This document shows, in pieces, positions 25,616 through 34,016 of a DNA stretch of 64,000 nucleotides. Where the stretch lies: the NCBI GenBank assembly GCA_051747265.1, contig JBNJFY010000001.1, forward strand, positions 1,025,570 through 1,089,569. The letters run 5' to 3'. The notes beneath the pieces are model-generated. The model had not been told where the DNA came from. It made no database searches and was given only the letters and a program-made list of their open reading frames with translations. This stretch comes from JBNJFY01 sp051747265. Lineage in GTDB: Bacteria > Bacteroidota > Rhodothermia > Balneolales > Balneolaceae. The translations under genes were made by a program, and so were the position numbers. Positions within the stretch are counted from its first letter, which is position 1. Each line of letters opens with the position of its first letter.

Positions 25616-28156
25616 ATGAACCGAATCTTCCACATATTAGAGCCGCTCATCGAAGCGGTGATCCGCCATCCCCTGAAAACCATTGTTTCGGGGGTGGTGT
25701 TGGCCGTGGTCGGATTCCTGCTAACCGTTCAGCTGCGTATAGATAACGACTTCTCCAAGTTATTACCTAGTCACTATCCCAGTGTTCAGGCGTTGAACGA
25801 ACTTCGGGAACAGGTGGGTGGCGAGAGCGAAGTCAATGTGGTCATTGAAAGCCCTTCTTTTGAAATCAATAAGCAGTTTGCCGAAACGCTGATCCCCCGG
25901 GCTATGAAACTGCGTTATCAGCAAACCGGGGAACACCTGTTCAACAGCTACATCTACCGTAAAGACCTTGATTTTTTAAAACAAAATGGACTTTACTTCG
26001 CCACTACTCACGAACTGACCATGCTCATCAACTTTTTGCGGGATGAAATCCGGGAAGCGAAGTTGGAAGCCAACCCCTTTTATTTGGATCTGGATGAGGA
26101 CTGGGAAGACCAAACCACCACCGACCAGGATTCCATTCGTAATGAACTGAAAGGATTATACGATGAATTGGTAGGTACGGAGTATTTAATCTCAGAAGAT
26201 TCCACCGCGCTGGCCATTCGGTTCCTTCCCAATACCCCCAAAACGGACATCGATTTTGTACGGGCAACCTACGATCAATTACAAACACTGGTGGACTCCC
26301 TTCAACCCAGCACCGTTCACCCTCAGATGGAAGTCACCCTGGCCGGTCGCCTGTATCGGCACTTGATAGAAATCGAATCCATCACCAGCGATGTTACCTC
26401 TTCGTTCGGAACCGGGGTTTTCATGCTCCTTCTACTGGTGGTCGCCTACTTTATGTATAAAAGCTATACCGCTAAAATGGGACGTCGGTGGTCGTGGCAA
26501 GTGTTTTTTCAAGAGCTGACCCGCACTCCGGTAATTGCCATAGTCATTGCCATTCCGCTCTTGTTCAGCATTTTGGTCACCTTGGGCATCACCTATCTGA
26601 CCTACCAAACACTGAACATCATGACCTCTACCCTAGCCCTATTGCTTTTTGGGATGGGTATTGATTTCGGCATCCATTTCTACGCGCGCTACACCGAAGA
26701 GCGAAGCAGCGGTGCCACCATAGAAGAAGCCACCCGAACCACCTTCATGACCACCGGACAAGCAATCTCCGTAGTAGCCATTACTACTTCCATCGCTTTT
26801 TTCATTCTGATGATTGCTCAGTTTCGAGGATTCAGTGAGTTTGGCTTTATAGCCGGAATGGGGATCCTCATCGCTTTGGCCGCTATGATCTTCTTGTTGC
26901 CCGCTTTTCTGATATTCTTTGAGCGAAAAGGCTGGTTACGCATGCACGATGTCCGGTTTGAACCTATAGATCCATCCGCGCCAGAAACAGATTTAAAAAG
27001 TCAACGCTTTCCCTACGCGCGGAGCATCGTTGTAGCTAGCGTCCTTCTGGTTATGGGAGCACTTTGGCTGGTACCCAACCTCTCCTTTGAGTATGATTTT
27101 GGGAAACTGGAGCCCTATTACGAGCAATACTATGAACGCGAGCGTAAAATGAGCCAGTTTTACAGCGACAAAAAACATCGTAATCCCGCTTATATACTGG
27201 CTGACTCACCTGAAGATTCCAAAGCTATTGTAGAGATCTTGCGTACTCGGGCCGAGCAAGACACCCTTACCCCCACGATTCGGGAAGTGGAAAGCATCCA
27301 AGATCGATTTCCCCTGCAGCGGGACGATCAACAGGGCAAACTAGCTCGATTGGATACCGTCCGGGCCTTGTTGCAGGATCCCTTTTTGCGCAACCAGAAA
27401 GATGAAACCCTCGATCGGCTCCGCAAAGCCAGCTCCACCCAACAGCCCTTGGATATCGATCAGGTTCCGGCCTTCATTAAAAAGCCGTTTACCACCAAAA
27501 CCGGCGATATCGGGCAATTGGTGCTCATTTATCCATCCGTAAATATCTCCGATGGACGCAAATCCATTCAGTTTACCGACGATGTGGAAACGGTGACCTT
27601 ACCGGATGGCAAAGTATATCACGCGGCATCCACCTCGGTGGTAGCTTCCCAGATGCTGGAACTGATGCTCAGCGAAACCCCGTACATGATCGGGTTGACC
27701 ATTCTGTTCATCATCATATTTAAACTGATTATCCTGCGGAAGGTAAAATGGATGGTGCTGGCCTTGCTCCCCCTGGTGTCCAGTTTTATCTGGATGTTTG
27801 GTTTGATGGATCTGATGAGCTTCAAGTTGAATTTCTACAACTTGGTTATTCTACCCACGGTGCTAGGCATTGGAGACGACAGCGGAATTCATATTGTGCA
27901 CCGCTATTTGGAAGAAGGGGAGGGCTCGATCCGAAAAGTCCTGCGCACCACCGGCGAACATGTGAGCATCAGTGCGCTAACCACAATGTTGGGGTTCGGA
28001 AGTTTGCTCTTATCTGAACACCCGGGCTTACAAACCATTGGAGAATTGGCCGTGTTAGGTATTGGCCTGACTTTGATCGCTGCGCTTATTTTCTTGCCGG
28101 CATTACTGCAGTGGTTGGAAAGTCGAAAGGAGGCAACGGTGAGCGGTGAGCAGTAG
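25616..28156 (+). CDS. RND/MMPL superfamily exporter (846 aa)
   Basis: Two-fold repeated architecture: one membrane helix, a periplasmic domain of about 200 residues, then five helices, and the same again. The first sterol-sensing-like block reads ALLLFGMGIDFGIHFYARYTEER and the second ILPTVLGIGDDSGIHIVHRYLEE; both carry the acidic residues of proton relay. The layout matches the predicted exporters of the RND superfamily, including lipid or hopanoid carriers. The pump moves a hydrophobic substrate across the inner membrane at the expense of the proton gradient; the substrate is unknown. Its stop codon lies inside the left arm of a GCAGTAG repeat. Confidence 0.9.
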   Translation: MNRIFHILEPLIEAVIRHPLKTIVSGVVLAVVGFLLTVQLRIDNDFSKLLPSHYPSVQALNELREQVGGESEVNVVIESPSFEINKQFAETLIPRAMKLRYQQTGEHLFNSYIYRKDLDFLKQNGLYFATTHELTMLINFLRDEIREAKLEANPFYLDLDEDWEDQTTTDQDSIRNELKGLYDELVGTEYLISEDSTALAIRFLPNTPKTDIDFVRATYDQLQTLVDSLQPSTVHPQMEVTLAGRLYRHLIEIESITSDVTSSFGTGVFMLLLLVVAYFMYKSYTAKMGRRWSWQVFFQELTRTPVIAIVIAIPLLFSILVTLGITYLTYQTLNIMTSTLALLLFGMGIDFGIHFYARYTEERSSGATIEEATRTTFMTTGQAISVVAITTSIAFFILMIAQFRGFSEFGFIAGMGILIALAAMIFLLPAFLIFFERKGWLRMHDVRFEPIDPSAPETDLKSQRFPYARSIVVASVLLVMGALWLVPNLSFEYDFGKLEPYYEQYYERERKMSQFYSDKKHRNPAYILADSPEDSKAIVEILRTRAEQDTLTPTIREVESIQDRFPLQRDDQQGKLARLDTVRALLQDPFLRNQKDETLDRLRKASSTQQPLDIDQVPAFIKKPFTTKTGDIGQLVLIYPSVNISDGRKSIQFTDDVETVTLPDGKVYHAASTSVVASQMLELMLSETPYMIGLTILFIIIFKLIILRKVKWMVLALLPLVSSFIWMFGLMDLMSFKLNFYNLVILPTVLGIGDDSGIHIVHRYLEEGEGSIRKVLRTTGEHVSISALTTMLGFGSLLLSEHPGLQTIGELAVLGIGLTLIAALIFLPALLQWLESRKEATVSGEQ

Positions 28157-28341
28157 GCAGTAGGCAGTAGGCAATTGGCAGTGGGCAGTGGGTTTCTGCT
28201 TGTATTTAGAATTTTGACTTTTGTGCCTTACCATCATAATCAAAATATGGTAATCCAGCCCGTGCTGATTGCCTATTACTAATTGCTCACTGCCCACTGC
28301 TCACTGCCTACTGACAACTGCCTACTGACAACTGCCTACTG
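28144..28341. repeat. Inverted tandem-repeat element, GCAGTAG type
   Basis: Left arm at 28144-28192 carries GCAGTAG heptamers then GCAGTGG units. The right arm at 28270-28341 carries CACTGCC and CTACTGAC units. The left arm includes the last codons and TAG stop of the RND exporter; the right arm ends 6 bp before the aat start codon, so it replaces the normal ribosome-binding region. Confidence 0.85.
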
Positions 28342-28346
28342 AAACT

Positions 28347-28961
28347 ATGGATGTCATCAATCCGGAAACGTTACTGAAAGCCTATGCTAGTGGCCATTTC
28401 CCTATGTCGGATAGTCGGGAAGATGCGGGCTTTACTTGGTACACGGCGCGTTGGCGTGGAATCATCCCCATGGACCGGTTTCATGTATCCAGTAATGTGC
28501 AGCGCAAAATTCGTCAGCAGCGTTACCGGGTACGGTACGACACCAATTTTAGAGGTGTGATAGAGGCCTGTGCCGACCGCGAATCCACCTGGATTTCGGA
28601 TGTGCTCATTGACTCCTTCTCCATTTTGCACGAAATGGGGTTCGCACACTCGGTAGAGCTTTACGCTCCAGATGAAGATCGGCTGATTGGGGGGCTCTAT
28701 GGCGTTTCTCTAAAATCGGCGTTCTTTGGGGAGTCGCTGTTCGATCGCGAACCGGAGATGCACAAAATTGCCCTGTTCTATGGTCATCAAGCACTCCAAA
28801 AAGGTGGTTATACGCTTTGGGATACGCAGTTTTATACCGATCACTTGGCTCAATTTGGCTGCGAGGAGATATCGGCAGAGGAGTACGAAAAACGGCTGGA
28901 TCGGGCCCTGCAAAAAGAGGCTGAGTTTACGCCGGTGTATCCCGAGGAGTTGGAGTTGTAA
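28347..28961 (+). CDS. aat: Leucyl/phenylalanyl-tRNA-protein transferase
   Basis: 204 residues. Family signatures are the N-terminal ETLLKAYASGHFPMSD, then STWISDVLIDSF, then IGGLYGVSLKSAFFGESLF, and LWDTQFYTDHLAQFGCEEIS near the end. The enzyme transfers Leu or Phe from aminoacyl-tRNA to proteins with N-terminal Lys or Arg, marking them for ClpAP under the N-end rule. The motif order and length match. No good Shine-Dalgarno is present, because the repeat element runs almost to the ATG. Confidence 0.93.
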   Translation: MDVINPETLLKAYASGHFPMSDSREDAGFTWYTARWRGIIPMDRFHVSSNVQRKIRQQRYRVRYDTNFRGVIEACADRESTWISDVLIDSFSILHEMGFAHSVELYAPDEDRLIGGLYGVSLKSAFFGESLFDREPEMHKIALFYGHQALQKGGYTLWDTQFYTDHLAQFGCEEISAEEYEKRLDRALQKEAEFTPVYPEELEL

Positions 28962-28966
28962 CACTT

Positions 28967-29110
28967 CGTACGTCGGGTAGCTTGCCCGACATTAAATTTC
29001 GAGCATCGGTTAGCAAAATTCCTAAATCTGGATACCATTTACATCTAATTCAGTCAATTTTTCTCTGCTCATAGCCTTTTGAAAATGTCGGGCAAGCTGC
29101 CCGACGTACG
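28967..29110. repeat. REP pair (BIME-like) downstream of the RAYT gene
   Basis: CGTACGTCGGGTAGCTTGCC plus CGAC (28967-28990) and its inverted copy ending CCGACGTACG (29087-29110) are separated by about 96 AT-rich bases. The same unit, with related centre (CATCGGTTAG... / CGTCGGTTAG...), is on the other side of the transposase gene at 29784-29926. Confidence 0.88.
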
Positions 29111-29119
29111 TGGTGAAAT

Positions 29120-29758
29120 TTAGCCAGATAGCTTTTCTTTTAAATAATTGTGTGGCCAATCCTCCCATTTACTGACCAAACCTGCTTTTACGGGGTTGTT
29201 CAAGGTGTATTTTATGATTCTTTTCAACTCGTCCCAATCTCTGACTACATGATCATAGCTTTCGGAATGCCAAAAGGGGCCATTTCGGTCGAGAAGACGA
29301 TTAGCTTGTAATGCGGTGAAAGACTTCAACTTTCCTAAAATGTCTGTCACTGGCCTAGGACTGATATCTCGCTCATCCTCATTATCTAATGAGAAGACCA
29401 TATGCACATGGTTACTCATAATGCAGTAAGCCAATAAATCATACTCTTCTCCATCCCGATAGTGAATAGCTTCTTTAACTAGTTCTGCTATATTCTCCTG
29501 TCGCAACCAATACGGACCAACACTTCCCTCATCAAGTTGGTCTTCATATTTGGCAAATGTCTGTTTCTGAATCAGTAATCGATAATTCTCCTTTTCCTCA
29601 TCTGACTCAACATTCTGAAGATTTTCTTGGATTCTTAATCGTTCCTCCTGTAACCCTACAACCGCTTCTTTAGATAAACTATTGGCCAATCGAAAAGTCA
29701 CAAAATATGTGGAATTATGGGGTTGCCAATAAGGTAACTTTCTGCGGTAATAGTTCAT
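29120..29758 (-). CDS. REP-associated tyrosine transposase (RAYT, IS200-like Y1 family)
   Basis: 212 residues from the ATG at 29758, chosen because GAGGAGAGG lies just before it and the family starts YRRKLPYWQPHNSTYFVTF. The longer frame would begin inside a REP palindrome. The HUH pair is in SNHVHMVF and the catalytic Tyr region is FWHSESYDHVVRD, followed by YTLNNPVKAGLV, typical of RAYTs. Such enzymes cut and join single-stranded REP DNA and are thought to spread REPs while remaining fixed themselves. It is bracketed by matching REP pairs, and related REPs occur elsewhere in the window. Confidence 0.92.
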   Translation of the reverse strand: MNYYRRKLPYWQPHNSTYFVTFRLANSLSKEAVVGLQEERLRIQENLQNVESDEEKENYRLLIQKQTFAKYEDQLDEGSVGPYWLRQENIAELVKEAIHYRDGEEYDLLAYCIMSNHVHMVFSLDNEDERDISPRPVTDILGKLKSFTALQANRLLDRNGPFWHSESYDHVVRDWDELKRIIKYTLNNPVKAGLVSKWEDWPHNYLKEKLSG

Positions 29759-29783
29759 CCTCTCCTCATTTGATAACTGATTT

Positions 29784-29926
29784 CGTACGTCGGGCAGCTT
29801 GCCCGACATTTAATTTCAAGCGTCGGTTAGAAAAGATTCCAAGTTAGACATCATTTACTTTTTCTTGAGACACAATATATCTGATCGTTGCCTTTTCAAA
29901 ATGTCGGGCAAGCTGCCCGACGTACG
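29784..29926. repeat. REP pair (BIME-like) upstream of the RAYT gene
   Basis: CGTACGTCGGGCAGCTTGCC plus CGAC (29784-29807) and the inverted CCGACGTACG arm (29903-29926) enclose a spacer related to that of the downstream pair. The arrangement repeat - transposase - repeat is in direct orientation. Confidence 0.88.
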
Positions 29927-30095
29927 ATTCGCCCGAAAAATCGTAAATTCCTCTATTGTTGTATCCATACAGCATTTTTTATATAACAGTGTTGTTTCCA
30001 TACAACGTTAATGGTATAAAAATCAATATTTACCCCATATTTGTCACCTAAATACTGCTTATTACTGGCATTTATGTTTTTCGAATAAAACAATC

Positions 30096-31272
30096 ATGGA
30101 TAATATCTATCAAAAATCACTGCGGAAAGTTCATTCACACGCTATTTAATCAACAACATCGATTGGCGGGATCGGCTGATCATTATCAAGGGTGCTCGTG
30201 GGGTGGGAAAGACAACCCTGCTCCTGCAACATATCAAACAAGAGTACGGCCTCTCCGAAAACGTATTATACGTAAGCCTGGATGACATCTGGTTTGCAGA
30301 ACATCGGCTGACCGAACTTACCCATGACTTTGTGCAGCACGGAGGCACATATCTATATCTGGATGAAGTTCATAAGTATCCCAATTGGGCTCAAGAAATT
30401 AAAAACATCTATGATGATTATCCCGATCTGCATATTGTAGCTACCAGCTCTTCGGCCCTCCATCTATTTCAAGCGCAAGCTGATTTAAGTAGGCGAGCCG
30501 TTCAATATGAGCTCCCTGAGCTTTCTCTACGAGAATATATACAGCTCACTTCCCAAGTTGAATTTCCAACATATTCACTAGAACAAATCCTAACTGATCA
30601 TATAAAAATAAGTGCGCGTATTACAGATAAGGTTAAGCCCCTGAAATACTTGCAGCAATATTATGAACAGGGTAATTATCCGTATGTAATAGAGAATCCG
30701 GATAATTACACCTCGCGTTTACAGCAAACCGTTCAGGCCATATTAGAAGTAGACCTTCCGGCTATTCTCAATATTGATTATTCCTCGGTCACCAAGCTAA
30801 AAAGACTGCTCTACGTAATTGCCACATCCATTCCATTCAAACCCAACATTGCAAAGTTGAGTCGTAAGATTCAGGTGTCAAGAGATACCCTGCTGAGATA
30901 TATCCATTATTTATCAGAAGCTCGTCTCATTGCTTTGTTACGAACCAATAAACAGGGTATTACCTATCTCACCAAGCCGGATAAAATCTATCTTCATAAT
31001 ACCAACTTGCTACATGCGATAGCTGAAGATCGGGTTAGCAATGGCACCCAACGGGAGACGTTTTTTCTAAATCAGGTGCATTCAGTCGAATCAATTCATT
31101 ATCATCCGAAAACCGACTTTTTAGTAAATGACCATTTTGCATTTGAGATAGGGGCAAAAATAAATCGGGTAAACAGATCAGAGGGTTAGATGATGCCTAT
31201 ATCGTATCCGATGACATTGAGATTGGGTATAAGAATCGGATCCCACTTTGGTTGTTTGGTTTTTTGTATTGA
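30096..31272 (+). pseudogene. AAA ATPase (AAA_14/DUF4143-type), two frameshifts
   Basis: The reading starts at the ATG at 30096 (MDNIYQKSLRKVHS), shifts frame near 30130-30147 into FTRYLINNIDWRDRL, and carries a Walker A of KGARGVGKTTLL at about 30188-30220. Walker B is YLYLDEVHK. The open frame then ends early at 31189, but a +1 shift near 31150 restores the family C-terminus (KQIRGLDDAYIVSDD, ending IPLWLFGFLY at 31272). Two single-base shifts make it a pseudogene. The family are cytoplasmic ATPases with a nuclease-like C-terminal domain. The middle 300 residues remain open, so decay is recent or the shifts are read errors. Confidence 0.85.
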
Positions 31273-31294
31273 TGGTGTTAAAAAGGGACCAAAC

Positions 31295-32431
31295 TTAAGA
31301 ACTCCTTTCGAACGGCAACTCCAGCTGCTCACCAATGCCGTCCTGATCCTCATCTAAATTCAAATTCGAGGCGGTAATACCCAACAGGCGCACTTTGCGA
31401 TTGCCGGCTCCGGCCGCGGTTTCGGCGAGAAGCTGCTTGGCGGTGTAGGCTAGGTCCTGGGCTTCGTTGACCCAGTTTTCGGTGGTATAGCTGCGGGTGA
31501 TGGTATCGAAGTTGTCGTAGCGCAATTTGAGGGTGATCGTTTTGCCCTTGGCCTCCAGCTTTTGCATGCGATCGGCCACTTTTTGAGCCAGGGCATCCAG
31601 CTCCTCCTGCATGCGGTAGGGTTCGGCGATATCCACCGAAAAGGTGCGCTCCTTGCCGATGGATTTCCGGATGCGCTCCGGTTTTACTTCCCGCTGATCG
31701 ATGCCCCGGACAATCCGGTAGTAGTGCCGCCCTACCTTGCCGAAATGTTCCACCAAATCAAACTCCGACCATTCCTTCAGATCGGCGCCGGTGTGGATGC
31801 CCAGGTTTTTCATCTTGGATTCGGTGGACTTTCCGATGCCGTAGAATTCACCAATCTCCAGCTCTTCGATAAAGGCTTCGGCTTTTTCCGGCGGAATCAA
31901 GGTGATGCCATCCGGTTTATTGATATCCGAGGCGATCTTAGCCAGAAATTTATTGTGGGCCACACCGGCCGAGGCGGTCAGCTGGGTTTTATCTTTGATG
32001 CGCTCCCGAATCTCTTTGGCTACCAAACTGGCCGAGGGAATCCTCTTCAGGTTTTCGGTCACATCCAGATAAGCCTCATCCAGCGATAAAGGTTCCACCA
32101 AGGGCGTGTAGTCAAAGAAGATTTCCCGGATCTGCTGGGACACCTCCCGGTAGACCTCAAAGCGCGGCTTGACGAAAATAAGGTGGGGACAGAGCCGCTT
32201 GGCACGTGCTGCGGGCATGGCCGAATGGATCCCATAACGCCGGGCCTCATAACTGGCTGTGGCTACCACTCCGCGCCCCTCCGGGGATCCGCCCACCGCG
32301 ATGGCTTTACCGCGATACTCGGGGAAGTCCCGCTGCTCCACGGAAGCATAATAGGCATCCATGTCGATATGGATGATTTTTCGGATGGGAAAAGGGTATT
32401 CCACGTGTATCAAGCTGGATCCGGTGAACAA
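31295..32431 (-). CDS. dinB: DNA polymerase IV (Y-family translesion polymerase)
   Basis: A start within the first ten codons is uncertain: TTG at 32431 or GTG at 32404, just before IRKIIHIDMDAYYAS. Catalytic acids are in IDMDAYYAS and SLDEAYLD. TASAGVAHNKFLAKIASD is the palm/thumb signature. The C-terminal QLELPF is the beta-clamp binding peptide. The enzyme extends primers across damaged bases with low fidelity. It converges with the AAA pseudogene, 22 bp from it. Confidence 0.95.
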   Translation of the reverse strand: MFTGSSLIHVEYPFPIRKIIHIDMDAYYASVEQRDFPEYRGKAIAVGGSPEGRGVVATASYEARRYGIHSAMPAARAKRLCPHLIFVKPRFEVYREVSQQIREIFFDYTPLVEPLSLDEAYLDVTENLKRIPSASLVAKEIRERIKDKTQLTASAGVAHNKFLAKIASDINKPDGITLIPPEKAEAFIEELEIGEFYGIGKSTESKMKNLGIHTGADLKEWSEFDLVEHFGKVGRHYYRIVRGIDQREVKPERIRKSIGKERTFSVDIAEPYRMQEELDALAQKVADRMQKLEAKGKTITLKLRYDNFDTITRSYTTENWVNEAQDLAYTAKQLLAETAAGAGNRKVRLLGITASNLNLDEDQDGIGEQLELPFERSS

Positions 32432-32559
32432 TTACATTCCAAATGTACATATTTTATACACACCAATCATCGAGAGTCTGTCGATAAAAAATGAGGCTCC
32501 ACATTGTAAATATGCTTTGTATATTAGAGGCGAAATTAAAACCGTTGAAAATAGATATT

Positions 32560-32841
32560 ATGGAAGCCTTTACACTTACCACTTTCTACTGGTTTGCGTC
32601 TGTCGGCTTAATGGTCGGACTCATATTGAATATTTTCTTCACCGATGATGATACTTCTTTTTTGTTGAATATCGCCGGTGGTGCCGTAGGTGCTATCTTA
32701 GCCGGATGGGCCTCGATCCAATTTGATTTGGGAGCCAATGTTGCCTTCGCTTTTCTGGGATCCATCGGATGGTTATTCATCCAGAATGTGTTTAAAGATC
32801 ACGCCCATCGGGAAGGCATTAAGCCCAAGCGCAGTAACTAG
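32560..32841 (+). CDS. Small membrane protein, GlsB/YeaQ/YmgE-like (93 aa)
   Basis: I choose the ATG at 32560 rather than 32491 because the upstream residues (RLHIVNMLCILEAKLKPL) are unlike a start and the membrane domain begins here. Three hydrophobic helices follow: YWFASVGLMVGLILNIFF, LLNIAGGAVGAILAGWASI and AFAFLGSIGWLFIQNVF. The Gly-rich pattern recalls transglycosylase-associated GlsB/YeaQ proteins, but the match is loose. It ends before a strong terminator. Confidence 0.6.
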   Translation: MEAFTLTTFYWFASVGLMVGLILNIFFTDDDTSFLLNIAGGAVGAILAGWASIQFDLGANVAFAFLGSIGWLFIQNVFKDHAHREGIKPKRSN

Positions 32842-32866
32842 ATTGGGTACTCGTTTTACTGATTGT

Positions 32867-32909
32867 AAGCCATCATCGCATCAGAATGCGGTGATGGCTT
32901 TTTCTTTTT
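32867..32909. terminator. Rho-independent terminator
   Basis: AAGCCATCATCGCAT / ATGCGGTGATGGCTT stem with a short loop, followed by TTTTTCTTTTT. It ends transcription of the small membrane protein gene. Confidence 0.9.
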
Positions 32910-33128
32910 GAGGGAGGCTGGATTGTAGGAGTGTCTGTCCTGCAATAAGTTAACAGTTTTAGGACAGGATAGGGAACTAGGATTTATTTCAGGACGCTCG
33001 AATGTGATGCATTTCGCTTTGCTCAATGATCACGATTGGAGGTCTTGGGTTTGGTAAGCTGCAACGAACGGGAGTGCGCTTCGTATGCTGTGCGGTTAGC
33101 GAAATAAGCCTGGTCACTATCTGAAGAT

Positions 33129-33893
33129 ATGAGTAAGGAATTTGAGAATTGGACGGCTGAGGAGTTGGCGCAGAACCCGGATCTGTTTCGGGAAGTCCTG
33201 CATAATCGGTTACAGGGGGAGACGACCCCGGATTCTACTTCTGAGACTCAAACCAGACCCTCTTGGTTACTCCGTTTCACCGGCTGGATTCTGTTGGGTG
33301 CGGCGGCCTCGGTAGCCCCATTTATCGTACTAATTCGCTCGTCGCTCTGGTTTTACCAATCTGGGTACGGCAGTGGCTGGATCCCGCTGCTCTTTGGAAT
33401 GGGGATTACCTCGCTTCTTCTGCTCAGCTATATTTTGCTGGTGCTCCGTAAATTTACCGGGCGCTGGACCTGGCATCGCCACTTACTCCCCGTAATGACC
33501 GGCATCGTGCTTATGTTTTGCTTATACGGCGGACTCTACATCTCCCGCACCCACACCAAAACCGCGCAGTTGCAACAGATCTACACCACCATTCATCCCC
33601 TTATGCGGATCTCGGTGACCACGGCCACTCTTTTTGATGGTCATCTGGTGGTTACCGATCTGGCTCGCACACCGGAAGATTACCGTAAAATGGGGCTTCC
33701 CCCGTTGCAACACTCGCTCCACTATCCCCAGAGCACCGGCTATGTGCACGCCACCGATCTACGTACGCTTGGTAGGGCTGAATGGAAAAATCAGCTTCTG
33801 CAGCTATACTTCTACTTGATGGGGTTTGATACGCTACGTCACCACGGAACCGCCGATCATCTGCATATTTCGCTCCCCCTGCCCAAATCTTAA
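33129..33893 (+). CDS. Three-helix membrane protein of unknown function (254 aa)
   Basis: A cytoplasmic N-terminal tail (ENWTAEELAQNPDLFREVLH) resembles a short acidic domain. Three membrane helices follow: LLRFTGWILLGAAASVAPFI, GWIPLLFGMGITSLLLLSYI and LPVMTGIVLMFCLYGGLYI. A C-terminal soluble domain of about 110 residues is probably periplasmic. I do not recognise the family. It lies upstream of the kinase fusion on the same strand but 123 bp away, so co-transcription is not clear. Confidence 0.65.
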   Translation: MSKEFENWTAEELAQNPDLFREVLHNRLQGETTPDSTSETQTRPSWLLRFTGWILLGAAASVAPFIVLIRSSLWFYQSGYGSGWIPLLFGMGITSLLLLSYILLVLRKFTGRWTWHRHLLPVMTGIVLMFCLYGGLYISRTHTKTAQLQQIYTTIHPLMRISVTTATLFDGHLVVTDLARTPEDYRKMGLPPLQHSLHYPQSTGYVHATDLRTLGRAEWKNQLLQLYFYLMGFDTLRHHGTADHLHISLPLPKS

Positions 33894-34016
33894 TAATTCC
33901 ACCACATTGGATTGTGGAGATTGTCTAATGCTTTCCTTTTACTTAGTTCTTATATCTTAAACAGGAAGGAGATTCGTTACGCTAACTGAGCTCCATCCAC
34001 AGTCCAAAAACAGGTT

